From an uncultured Pelagibacteraceae bacterium (GTDB lineage Bacteria; Pseudomonadota; Alphaproteobacteria; Pelagibacterales; Pelagibacteraceae), in contig CACKCQ010000002.1 of assembly GCA_902598655.1 (NCBI GenBank), forward strand, positions 135,744 through 199,743: DNA of 64,000 bases, written 5' to 3'. Numbering within the stretch: the first letter of the stretch is position 1; every line of letters begins with the position of its first letter. The translations under genes and the position numbers were made by a program. A model generated the notes under the pieces. That model did not search any database, was not told the origin of the DNA, and worked only from the letters and a program-made list of their open reading frames with translations. This document shows, piece after piece, positions 19,194 through 26,432 of the stretch.

Positions 19194-20366
19194 TTACTTA
19201 TTAGGTGTAAGTAGTATTAAGAAGTACCCAAATAAAGTGGATAATAATGACCCAGTTAAAACTCCTATTTTAACTCCATCCATGTATTGCATATTTTCAA
19301 CAAAGGCTAAATTCCCCACAAATAAGCTCATTGTAAATCCAATACCTGTTAAAACACCAACACCATAAAAATTAAACCAGTTGGAATTATTAGGCATTTG
19401 CGCTATTTTCATTTTTATTGAAACATAAGAAAACAAAAATACACCCAATTGTTTTCCAACAAACAATCCTAACAATATTCCCAATGGAACTTTATTAAGT
19501 AATGATGCAAAAGATAAACCTTCTAATGAAACACCAGCATTTGCAAAAGCAAATAATGGCATAATACCAAATGCAACATATGGGCTAATTGCATGTTCAA
19601 TTTTTATTAGCAGTGAAAAGTCTTTATCTTTTTTTCTATGAGGTATAGTCATTGCCAGCAAAACACCAGCAATTGTTGCATGAATTCCAGAATTGTGAGT
19701 GAAGTCCCAAAGAAATATTCCAACAATTAAATAAGGTAAAAATTTCTTTATATTGAATTTATTTATTACTAGAAGAATAATAAACGCTAAAAGCATTAAA
19801 CTTAAATATTTAATACTCAGATCACCTGAATAAAATAATGCAATAATTACTATGGCTCCTAGATCATCTATAATAGCTAAAGCAGTTAAAAAAACTTTTA
19901 ATGATAATGGAACTCTTTTTCCTAATAGAGAAAGTACACCTAAAGAAAATGCAATATCAGTTGCAGATGGAATAGCCCATCCATTCATTGTTTCACTATC
20001 TCCAAGATTAATAAAAACATAAAATAGTGCAGGCACTAACATTCCTCCAACAGCAGCAATAATTGGAAGAAGAGCTTGTTTTATATTTGAAAGTTCTCCT
20101 TGTAAAAATTCTCTTTTAATTTCCAATGTTACAAAGAAAAAGAAAATTGCCATTAAGGCATCATTTATCCAATGTAATACAGATAATTTTAAACCAAAAT
20201 CATTTATTCCTAAAAATAAATATTTATTTAAAGTAGAAAAATATAGTTGAGACAAATTAGAATTACTTACAATTAAGGCAATTATTGCTGCAAAAAGAAG
20301 GACTAAACCACTAGCGGCCTCTAATTTGAAAAACCATCTAAATGGTTTTGTTATTATCTGTATCAT
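19194..20366 (-). CDS. nhaA: Na+/H+ antiporter NhaA
   Basis: Electrogenic sodium/proton antiporter of the inner membrane, relevant to a marine cell. The 390-residue protein has about twelve transmembrane helices. The ion-binding aspartate pair is present in LAIIDDLGAIVIIALFYS near residue 167, and GWAIPSATDIAFSLGVLSLL matches the NhaA signature. Length is normal. The start codon is 3 bases downstream of the zinc-ribbon gene's stop codon. Confidence 0.95.
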   Translation of the reverse strand: MIQIITKPFRWFFKLEAASGLVLLFAAIIALIVSNSNLSQLYFSTLNKYLFLGINDFGLKLSVLHWINDALMAIFFFFVTLEIKREFLQGELSNIKQALLPIIAAVGGMLVPALFYVFINLGDSETMNGWAIPSATDIAFSLGVLSLLGKRVPLSLKVFLTALAIIDDLGAIVIIALFYSGDLSIKYLSLMLLAFIILLVINKFNIKKFLPYLIVGIFLWDFTHNSGIHATIAGVLLAMTIPHRKKDKDFSLLIKIEHAISPYVAFGIMPLFAFANAGVSLEGLSFASLLNKVPLGILLGLFVGKQLGVFLFSYVSIKMKIAQMPNNSNWFNFYGVGVLTGIGFTMSLFVGNLAFVENMQYMDGVKIGVLTGSLLSTLFGYFLILLTPNK

Positions 20367-20368
20367 TA

Positions 20369-20863
20369 TTACCTGACTAAATCTTTAATAAATAATTTCA
20401 AGTCATTTATTACTAGATACAAACTATCTGACATTTTCAATATTCCAGGAAATACGACAGATATATAATTTTTAAATGTGTCTATGATCAAGATAAATGC
20501 AATAATTGAAATAATTATTAGAAATATTTTTTTAATAATTTTATTTTCTCTTGAAACCGAATTTTTATCAATAGACACTAATTCTTTTGATGTACTCTTA
20601 TTTGTTGAAGATTTTTTTGAAATTGTTTTTCTAATTTTTTTCGTTTGTTTTATAGGTTCTTTAACTGGTTCTATATTGATCTCTGGTTTATTTTCTTGAA
20701 TTTTACTTATTTTTTTAGTTTCATCCTCTAATTTTATTTTTTCTTCCTTTTTAAAAAACCATGTATGTTCGCAATTGCCGCACTTTAAAAGTCTTCCTTC
20801 ATCTGGAATTAACTTTTCATCAATATTGAACTTCTTCGAACAAGCTGTACATTCAATGATCAT
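20369..20863 (-). CDS. Zinc-ribbon (MJ0042-type) membrane protein
   Basis: Function unknown. Residues 1-37 are a zinc ribbon with CTAC and CGNC pairs (CxxC...CxxC) of the MJ0042 type, followed by a long charged linker and one transmembrane helix (about residues 108-128), with a short C-terminal tail. Similar alphaproteobacterial proteins lie near ftsE/ftsX; those genes are not in this window. It is the first gene of a three-gene minus-strand unit with nhaA and the peroxidase, and diverges from tRNA-Pro. Confidence 0.75.
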   Translation of the reverse strand: MIIECTACSKKFNIDEKLIPDEGRLLKCGNCEHTWFFKKEEKIKLEDETKKISKIQENKPEINIEPVKEPIKQTKKIRKTISKKSSTNKSTSKELVSIDKNSVSRENKIIKKIFLIIISIIAFILIIDTFKNYISVVFPGILKMSDSLYLVINDLKLFIKDLVR

Positions 20864-20921
20864 AGATACTTATATATAGCAAATTTTATAAAATTTCCTT
20901 TTAAATAGTGATTAATATACT

Positions 20922-20949
20922 TTGAAATTTTTTTTATCTACTGTATTAG
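20922..20949 (+). promoter_or_regulatory. Candidate promoter of tRNA-Pro and the NDUFS4-like operon
   Basis: TTGAAA at 20922-20927, a 16-base spacer, and TATTAG at 20944-20949, ten bases before the tRNA. The next gene starts 4 bases past the tRNA, so this promoter probably serves both. Confidence 0.42.
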
Positions 20950-20958
20950 TACACCATT

Positions 20959-21035
20959 CGGGGTGTAGCGCAGCCTGGTAGCGCACTTGGTTTGGGACCA
21001 AGGGGCCGTAGGTTCAAATCCTACCACCCCGACCA
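20959..21035 (+). tRNA. tRNA-Pro (anticodon TGG)
   Basis: A 77-base cloverleaf. CGGGGTG pairs with CACCCCG. Anticodon stem CTTGG/CCAAG encloses TTTGGGA, so the anticodon is TGG. T loop TTCAAAT and an encoded CCA are present. Coding sequence starts only 4 bases after CCA. Confidence 0.97.
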
Positions 21036-21039
21036 TTTT

Positions 21040-21321
21040 ATGAAAAAAGCAAAGATTTATAAACCATCTAAAACTGCTATGCAGTCAGGATTAAAGAAAT
21101 TTGATAAATGGATTATTGAATACATTACTGATGATCCAGGTACCAATCCCTTGATGGGATGGGAGAGTTCTACTGATACTTATAGTGAATTAAAATTAGA
21201 ATTTTCCACAAAAGAATTGGCTATTGAATATGCAAAAAAAAATAATATTGTTTTTGAGGTGATTGAGCCAAATAAAAGAAAAATTACTTTAAAGTCTTAC
21301 GCTGATAATTTTACAAAATAA
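21040..21321 (+). CDS. NADH dehydrogenase accessory subunit, NDUFS4-like
   Basis: Accessory subunit of respiratory complex I (ETC complex I subunit family, the 18 kDa/NDUFS4 homologue typical of alphaproteobacteria). Starting at ATG 21040 gives 93 residues beginning MKKAKIYKPSKTAMQSGL. The family core WIIEY, NPLMGWESSTDT and the ELKLEFSTKELAIEYAKKN segment are plain. A longer frame runs back into tRNA-Pro but cannot be real coding. The start is 4 bases after the tRNA CCA, with no room for a Shine-Dalgarno site outside the tRNA. It shares one base with the transporter gene. Confidence 0.9.
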   Translation: MKKAKIYKPSKTAMQSGLKKFDKWIIEYITDDPGTNPLMGWESSTDTYSELKLEFSTKELAIEYAKKNNIVFEVIEPNKRKITLKSYADNFTK

Positions 21322-22319
21322 TGTTTAAATTTTTTACAGAAAGAAAATGGTACGGTTGGAGCATATTTGGATCAATCTTCATATTAGTTTCAACTTGGTA
21401 TCAAGTACAATTAGATGTAAAAATTAATGAATGGTTTGGTGAATTTTACGATACTCTTCAAAAAGCTTTGACAGAACCTGGTTCAGTAACAGAAACTGAA
21501 TTTATTGGATATTTATTTACATTTGCAAAAGTAGCAGGACTTTGGATTATAATTGCAATTATAACAGGATTTTTTGTATCTCATTGGGTTTTTAGGTGGA
21601 GAACTTCAATGGCTGAATATTATCACTCTCAATGGCTTAAAGCTCGTTTAACAGAAGGAGCTTCACAGAGAGTTCAAGAAGACACTTTAAAATTTGCAAG
21701 AATAATGGAAGGTCTTGGTGTTGGTCTTTTAGATAGTATAATGACTTTAGTAGCCTTCCTGCCAATTTTATGGGGACTATCTAAACAAGTCGATGTACTT
21801 CCATGGATTGGTGAGGTTGATCATGCTTTAGTTTGGGTTGCAATAATATCTGCACTTGGTGGAACAGTTTTATTAGCAGCTGTAGGTATAAAATTGCCTG
21901 GTATTGAATATGATATTCAAAAAGAAGAAGCTGGTTACAGAAAAGAATTAGTTCATGGAGAAGATGATCCTATAAGGGCGGCACCACCAACTATTGGTCA
22001 ATTGTATGATAGAGTAAGAGGCATTCACTATAAATCATATTTCCACTATTTATATTTTAATGCAGTTAAATGGAGCTATTTTCAAGGAATGGTAATTGTT
22101 CCATACTTAGCATTGGCACCGACAATTGTGTCAGGTGCGATTACATTAGGTTTTGTTCAACAAATAACAAGAGCATTTGGTAGAGTTGAAAATTCACTTC
22201 AATATTTAGTTAGAAGTTGGTCGACAATAGTAGAATTAATCTCAGTATGGAAAAGATTAAGTGAATTTGAAGCTAGATTGAAATATAATTCAGAAGAATC
22301 CATTGTTGAAAATATTTAA
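21321..22319 (+). CDS. SbmA/BacA-like transporter family protein
   Basis: Predicted inner-membrane peptide transporter. The 332-residue protein contains the family opening FFTERKWYGWSIFGS and WYQVQLDVKINEWFGEFYDTLQ, then about six helices, WRTSMAEYYHSQWL near residue 95, and the C-terminal RAFGRVENSLQYLVRSW. The length matches a membrane-domain-only SbmA/BacA protein without an ABC ATPase domain. In other bacteria such proteins import antimicrobial peptides, bleomycin or vitamin B12; the substrate here is unknown. Overlaps its neighbours by one base at each end. Confidence 0.88.
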   Translation: MFKFFTERKWYGWSIFGSIFILVSTWYQVQLDVKINEWFGEFYDTLQKALTEPGSVTETEFIGYLFTFAKVAGLWIIIAIITGFFVSHWVFRWRTSMAEYYHSQWLKARLTEGASQRVQEDTLKFARIMEGLGVGLLDSIMTLVAFLPILWGLSKQVDVLPWIGEVDHALVWVAIISALGGTVLLAAVGIKLPGIEYDIQKEEAGYRKELVHGEDDPIRAAPPTIGQLYDRVRGIHYKSYFHYLYFNAVKWSYFQGMVIVPYLALAPTIVSGAITLGFVQQITRAFGRVENSLQYLVRSWSTIVELISVWKRLSEFEARLKYNSEESIVENI

Positions 22320-23263
22320 TGTCTTTAGATAAGGATCTGATTAATAAACTTGTAAAAGTTACTTCTAGAGCTGCTATTAATTGTTATCAATTTCTTGGCA
22401 AAGGAAATAAAAAAATAGCTGATAAAGCGGCAACCGACTCCATGAGAAATGACTTGAATAATTTGGAAATTAATGGAGAAGTAGTGATAGGTGAGGGCGA
22501 ACTAGATGAAGCACCAATGTTATATATAGGAGAAAAATTAGGAAACGGTAATGGTCCAAATCTAGATATAGCCGTTGATCCTCTCGAAGGAACAAACTTT
22601 GCTGCAAAAAATATTCCAGGAGCAATATCAGTTTTAGCGATTTCAGAAAAGGGGAATTTATTTAACGCCCCAGAAACATATATGAATAAAATTGCAGTTG
22701 GAAAAGATGTTCCGTTTGACGCAATAGATTTAGACTATCCGCTAAAAAAAAATATTTCGAATATAGCAGAAGCAAAAAATAAAAATATTAAAGATCTTAG
22801 AGTATGTATTCTCGATAGGCCAAGACATAAGGAAATTATTAAAGAATTAAAATTTTTAAAAGTGAACCTAAAGTTAATATCAGATGGTGATATTTGTGGT
22901 TCTCTCTTAGTTACGGATAATAAGTATAATGTAGACTTATTTTTAGGTATTGGTGGAGGACCTGAGGGAGTTATCTCCGCTGCAGCTTTAGATGCTTATG
23001 GATGTAAATTTCAAGGAAGATTTATATTTGCAACTGATCAAGATAAAGATAGAGCTAAAAAAATGGGAATATCCGACTTAAATAAAAAATATGAATTAAA
23101 TGAAATAGTAAAAGGTGATAGCATTTTTTGCGCGACAGGTATTACCAATACTGAAATGATTGCGGCGGTTAAAAAAGAAAATACAAAATTTGTTACAGAA
23201 ACTCTTGTCACACACAAAGAATCTACAATAGAAATTATAAAATGTGAGGAACCTATAACTTGA
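22319..23263 (+). CDS. glpX: Class II fructose-1,6-bisphosphatase
   Basis: Hydrolyses fructose 1,6-bisphosphate in gluconeogenesis. The 314-residue protein carries GEGELDEAPMLYIGEKLG near residue 58 and the metal/phosphate site DIAVDPLEGTNFAAK near residue 83, both diagnostic for GlpX. GDICGSLLV near 188 and GIGGGPEGVISAAAL near 212 follow. In some bacteria the enzyme also acts on sedoheptulose bisphosphate; no Calvin cycle genes are seen here. Its stop codon is 36 bases before tRNA-Glu. Confidence 0.96.
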   Translation: MSLDKDLINKLVKVTSRAAINCYQFLGKGNKKIADKAATDSMRNDLNNLEINGEVVIGEGELDEAPMLYIGEKLGNGNGPNLDIAVDPLEGTNFAAKNIPGAISVLAISEKGNLFNAPETYMNKIAVGKDVPFDAIDLDYPLKKNISNIAEAKNKNIKDLRVCILDRPRHKEIIKELKFLKVNLKLISDGDICGSLLVTDNKYNVDLFLGIGGGPEGVISAAALDAYGCKFQGRFIFATDQDKDRAKKMGISDLNKKYELNEIVKGDSIFCATGITNTEMIAAVKKENTKFVTETLVTHKESTIEIIKCEEPIT

Positions 23264-23298
23264 TTATTTTTAATAATTGCAATAGAAACTCCATTTCC

Positions 23299-23373
23299 GG
23301 TCCCTTCGTCTATCGGTTAGGACACATGGTTTTCATCCATGAAAGAGGGGTTCGATTCCCCTAGGGACCGCCA
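23299..23373 (+). tRNA. tRNA-Glu (anticodon TTC)
   Basis: A 75-base cloverleaf. GGTCCCT pairs with AGGGACC. Anticodon stem CATGG/CCATG encloses TTTTCAT, so the anticodon is TTC. T loop TTCGATT and encoded CCA are present. A GIY-YIG reading frame begins 2 bases after CCA. Confidence 0.97.
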
Positions 23374-23375
23374 AA

Positions 23376-23654
23376 ATGCAATATTTTGTATATCTAATTG
23401 TAACTGAATCAAATTCAAAGCTTATTAGTTACGTAGGCTCTACTAATAATATAAAAAAAAGAATTGGAATGCACAATCTATCAAAAGGTGCAAAATTTAC
23501 TAGAGGTAGAAAATGGAAATTAGCTTATATTAAAAAGTATTTATCTAAATCTATAGCTTTAAAGGAAGAATATAAGTTAAAAAAAAATATTAAATTAAGA
23601 AAAAAAATCAAATTAAAATTCAATAATGAAAATTTCGGTTCTACTTCCATATAA
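23376..23654 (+). CDS. GIY-YIG domain protein (UPF0213/YhbQ type)
   Basis: Small putative endonuclease of the GIY-YIG superfamily. The 92-residue protein has YFVYLIV for the first strand and SYVGSTNN for the second half of the motif (usual GIY...YVG). NIKKRIGMHN supplies the conserved arginine, and GAKFTRGRKWKLAYIKKY with EEYKLKK supplies the glutamate. The ATG is two bases after tRNA-Glu CCA, leaving essentially no leader. The 3' end overlaps the glycosyltransferase by 29 bases in another frame. Solo members have unclear roles; selfish endonuclease activity at a tRNA gene is possible but not shown. Confidence 0.85.
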   Translation: MQYFVYLIVTESNSKLISYVGSTNNIKKRIGMHNLSKGAKFTRGRKWKLAYIKKYLSKSIALKEEYKLKKNIKLRKKIKLKFNNENFGSTSI

Positions 23655-24669
23655 AGAAAATTTTTCTCCAATTTATCCAGGAGCAGTATCATTATTTTTA
23701 AAAGATACGATTCCATTAAGTAAATTTAAAAAAAATATATATGTTTATGGATATACAAATTTAAAAAAAAAATTATTAAAAAACTATGTAAATTTAAAAT
23801 TTAAGAAGTTTTTTTTTAAAAGTTCTTCTAAATCATATATAAAAAAATTTTTAGAACATGAAAAAATAAAAAAATCTAAATTAATTGAAGTGCATAATAG
23901 ACCAAATTATATTGATGAATTATATAAATATAACAAAAATTTAGTTTTGTATTTTCATAACGATCCTTTAAAAATGAAAAAGTCAATTTCATTGGAAGAT
24001 AGAAAAAGTATTTTAGAAAAAACTCAATTAGTAATTTTTAATAGTAAATGGTCTAAAAATCGATTTAAAAAGGGCCTTAATATAAATGATTTTAAAAATA
24101 AATTAAAAGTAATTTATCAATCTACAAACAAAAAAAAAATAAACTTTAAAAACAAAAAAAATATAATAATTTTTGTAGGAAGACTTAATTCATCAAAAGG
24201 ATATGATTTATTTGGTAATGCTGCTCTAAATATTTTAAATAAATATCCAAATTGGAGAGTAATTGTAATTGGTGATGAACCTAGAGAAAAAATTATATTT
24301 AATCACAAGCGTTTTAGAATCTTAGGTTTTAAAAATAATAATATTGTAACTGAATGGTTTAAAAAAGCACAAATTTCAGTAACTTGTTCTAGAATAAACG
24401 AACCTTTTGGAAGAACGGCTTTGGAGGCATCTAGTACAGGATGTGCTGTAATTATTTCAAACAGAGGTGGTCTGCCTGAGGCATCTCCGAATGCAATTAA
24501 ATTAAAAATTCTTACAATTAAAAATTTACAAAATAAAATCGAAAAACTAATAAATAATGAAAAATTTAAAACTTCTCTTCAAAAGAAAATATATAATTCC
24601 TTTTTTTTATCAAATAAGTTAATCTCTAAAAATATTGATGATTATAGGTTTAGACTATTTAAAGATTGA
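23626..24669 (+). CDS. Glycosyltransferase family 4 (group 1)
   Basis: Predicted sugar transferase for envelope polysaccharide or glycolipid. The 347-residue protein has a GT-B fold layout: an N-terminal acceptor domain with LLPYKENFSPIYPGAVSLF, then the donor domain with IIFVGRLNSSKGYDLFGNAA near residue 182. The EPFGRTALEASSTGCAVI segment near residue 260 has the EX7E nucleotide-sugar motif. No other LPS or capsule genes are adjacent. The start ATG 23626 lies inside the GIY-YIG gene. The 3' end overlaps the convergent integrase by 11 bases. Confidence 0.88.
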   Translation: MKISVLLPYKENFSPIYPGAVSLFLKDTIPLSKFKKNIYVYGYTNLKKKLLKNYVNLKFKKFFFKSSSKSYIKKFLEHEKIKKSKLIEVHNRPNYIDELYKYNKNLVLYFHNDPLKMKKSISLEDRKSILEKTQLVIFNSKWSKNRFKKGLNINDFKNKLKVIYQSTNKKKINFKNKKNIIIFVGRLNSSKGYDLFGNAALNILNKYPNWRVIVIGDEPREKIIFNHKRFRILGFKNNNIVTEWFKKAQISVTCSRINEPFGRTALEASSTGCAVIISNRGGLPEASPNAIKLKILTIKNLQNKIEKLINNEKFKTSLQKKIYNSFFLSNKLISKNIDDYRFRLFKD

Positions 24670-25612
24670 TTTTATTTAATGCATTATTTTTAAATATATT
24701 TGCCTCTCTAATATATCTTCTAACCATTTGTGTTGTTTTATGACCTGTCATAGCCATTATGCTTCGCTCATCTGCACCCGCTCCAGCTGCTACTGTTGCA
24801 AATCCTGATCTTAAACTATGACCTGCAAAATTTTTATTTTCTATACCTGCTAACTTTAAATACTCTTTTATTAATAAAACTACAGATTGGTCAGTTAATC
24901 TTTTGTCTGTTAATGATAAACCTTTAGAAAATCTTCTAAAAATAGGTCCAGACTTAATTTTAGAAATTTCTATCCATTTTTTTAGATTTGTAACAGGACA
25001 GTAAATTTCATTATCGAGGTAGGGTAGTCCTTTAGTCATTCCTTCTCCGAATTGGTCAGTTTTTGATCTTTTGATAGTGATTTTTAGACCCTCTTGAACA
25101 AATTCTAAATCTTCATGATCAATTGATATGAGCTCTGTTCTTCTAAAGCCTCCTCCAAAGCCAATTAAGATAATTGATTTGTCTCTAAGTTTTTTTATTT
25201 CTTCAGTTTTTTGTTCATTTATTTTATTAATAATTAGTTTTAAATGATTGATTAATATAGGTTTTTTACCTTTCTGAATACTTCCTTTGACCCTTCTTAT
25301 TCCCATTAAATTTTCAACTATGATTGGGTGTTTTGTGTCTAGATAATGCCCTTTTAGCTTATGAACCATGCTTATTGATACTAATCTTCGTCTTAAAGTG
25401 CTTAGTTTTGAGTTTTTAGAGAGATGGGTTAGGTACAAAGAAACTATTTTTGGCTCTGTTGGTAATGTATTTAATCCATGTTTTGTACAAAAAGCTCCAA
25501 AGTCTTTAAAGTCTGATTTATAAGCTCTTAAAGTATTATTTGCCTTTGAGCTTTTAAGGTTATTTAAAGTTGCCTCATGAAGAGATTTTAGGTCTGTTGT
25601 CAGTTTATTCAT
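24659..25612 (-). CDS. Tyrosine recombinase / site-specific integrase
   Basis: Predicted DNA strand-exchange enzyme. The 317-residue protein has an N-terminal SAM-like core-binding domain (residues about 5-105) and a catalytic domain with all expected residues: the arginine in GFGGGFRRTELISID near residue 160, HSLRSGFATVAAG (HxxR) near 262, GHKTTQMVRRYIREA near 290 with the second histidine and the nucleophilic tyrosine. It looks intact. XerC/D have similar size, but the sequence is closer to mobile or island integrases. No other mobile-element gene, no transposase and no clear attachment repeat are nearby. Confidence 0.92.
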   Translation of the reverse strand: MNKLTTDLKSLHEATLNNLKSSKANNTLRAYKSDFKDFGAFCTKHGLNTLPTEPKIVSLYLTHLSKNSKLSTLRRRLVSISMVHKLKGHYLDTKHPIIVENLMGIRRVKGSIQKGKKPILINHLKLIINKINEQKTEEIKKLRDKSIILIGFGGGFRRTELISIDHEDLEFVQEGLKITIKRSKTDQFGEGMTKGLPYLDNEIYCPVTNLKKWIEISKIKSGPIFRRFSKGLSLTDKRLTDQSVVLLIKEYLKLAGIENKNFAGHSLRSGFATVAAGAGADERSIMAMTGHKTTQMVRRYIREANIFKNNALNKINL

Positions 25613-25693
25613 ATAATTACTATTGATAACAATTAATTATCATTAGTAATATATTAAGTGATTTTAAATGTCAAATGAAATAAAAAATATTTC

Positions 25694-25873
25694 ATGACTA
25701 TAGATGGCGAAATTCCAACAAGCTATTTCTTAATAATATCTTTAGGTTTAACTGTATTAAGTTATTTAGTTTACAAAAAAAATGGAAAATCATTAGAAGT
25801 ATATTTCCTATCTGTTTTAACAATAATTTTCTATTTATCTTATTTTGTTGTTATTTTTGTTGGACCTAGATAG
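25694..25873 (+). CDS. Hypothetical 59-residue protein with two transmembrane helices
   Basis: Not recognised. ATG 25694 to TAG 25871-25873 gives 59 residues starting MTIDGEIPTSYFLI. Two hydrophobic segments, about residues 11-27 and 36-57, are separated by the charged hairpin YKKNGKSLEV, and the end is GPR. This is a coherent two-pass membrane topology. It lies alone between the divergent integrase and the structured RNA, both of which suggest an accessory region. There is no obvious Shine-Dalgarno site, which is common for this genome. Confidence 0.55.
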   Translation: MTIDGEIPTSYFLIISLGLTVLSYLVYKKNGKSLEVYFLSVLTIIFYLSYFVVIFVGPR

Positions 25874-25964
25874 TTTGTTAACGCTATTCACAGCTGTTAA
25901 AAACCCTTAATAATCAACTATAAAGTGATATTAATCTAATTTGCACTATGATATTCTTGAAAAT

Positions 25965-26155
25965 GAATTAAGAGGCAACTCTTAACTGACCATCTGGGGA
26001 AAAATCGAGAGATTCAAGCCCAGAGGGCAGAAAACCACGCAGAGTAGCGCTAAAATTGCGGGGTGGAAGGCATGGCGGTAGCGCATACAACGACGTGCCA
26101 AAAACTACTGATCTTTGTACCTGAAAAGGTGCAGAGATACAGGGTTTTTTTATTT
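25965..26155 (+). ncRNA. Structured RNA with three GNRA-capped hairpins and a terminator, upstream of ogt
   Basis: This patch is clearly more G+C-rich than its flanks. Plus-sense hairpins: 25968-25985, seven base pairs capped by GCAA; 25993-26024, TCTGGG/CCCAGA outer stem, a 4x4 internal loop, AATC/GATT inner stem and GAGA loop; 26034-26066, CCAC/GTGG plus GCA/TGC; 26070-26099, GGCA/TGCC; 26108-26142, a 12-base-pair stem with two G-U pairs, GAAA loop and a CTG/CAG extension, followed by GG and seven T. GNRA loops occur only in the plus sense. It resembles an independent small RNA or an attenuator for ogt. I could not match it to tmRNA, RNase P, SRP, 6S or a known riboswitch. Confidence 0.6.
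26108..26151 (+). terminator. Intrinsic terminator at the end of the structured RNA
   Basis: A long stem (12 base pairs, extended by CTG/CAG across a bulged A) with a GAAA tetraloop, then GG and a run of seven T at 26145-26151. It ends 5 bases before the ogt start codon, so transcription from upstream would have to read through it to express ogt. Confidence 0.55.
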
Positions 26156-26156
26156 C

Positions 26157-26432
26157 ATGATCCTTAAAGGAACAAAATTTCAAATTAAAGTCTGGAAATA
26201 TTTAAAAACTATTAAAAAAGGTACTGTTTTAACGTATTCTGACGTAGCCAGAGGTATAAATAAGCCAAGAGCTGTTAGAGCTGTAGCTAACGCTATAGGA
26301 AAGAACCCTTATGCTGCTAAAATACCTTGCCATAGAGTGATCAGGTCTGATGGGTCTCTTGGAGGATATTCTGGTAAAGGTGGTATAAAAACTAAGAAAA
26401 AACTGCTCAAATCAGAGGGTATTTTGCTCTAA
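26157..26432 (+). CDS. ogt: Methylated-DNA--cysteine S-methyltransferase family protein
   Basis: DNA repair protein that accepts alkyl groups from O6-alkylguanine. Starting at ATG 26157 gives 91 residues, MILKGTKFQIKVWKYLKTI. It has the helix-turn-helix DNA-binding domain, the arginine-finger region RAVRAVANAIGKNP, and the acceptor motif IPCHRVIRSDGSLGGYSG with the reactive cysteine. It is only the C-terminal domain; the N-terminal ribonuclease-like domain of Ogt/AGT is missing. The PCHRV cysteine separates it from alkyltransferase-like (ATL) proteins, which have tryptophan. A longer frame back to 26115 would run through the terminator hairpin and is rejected. Confidence 0.88.
   Translation: MILKGTKFQIKVWKYLKTIKKGTVLTYSDVARGINKPRAVRAVANAIGKNPYAAKIPCHRVIRSDGSLGGYSGKGGIKTKKKLLKSEGILL

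Noticed and set aside
20992..21039. Longer N terminus of the NDUFS4-like protein
   Set aside because: These bases are the anticodon-to-3' half of tRNA-Pro; the family start matches ATG 21040.
25965..26155. Structured RNA as tmRNA, with a tag frame GCA TAC AAC GAC near 26083
   Set aside because: The frame does not end in hydrophobic residues such as LAA, no tRNA-like domain or TTCGAC-type segment is present, and the size does not fit a two-piece alphaproteobacterial tmRNA.
26115..26156. Longer N terminus of ogt
   Set aside because: The extra residues are encoded by the terminator hairpin and do not fit the family; ATG 26157 does.
25968..26183. Minus-strand 71-residue frame over the structured RNA
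   Set aside because: It is antisense to the hairpins, has no recognisable domain, and its proline- and cysteine-rich sequence follows from the RNA's base composition.
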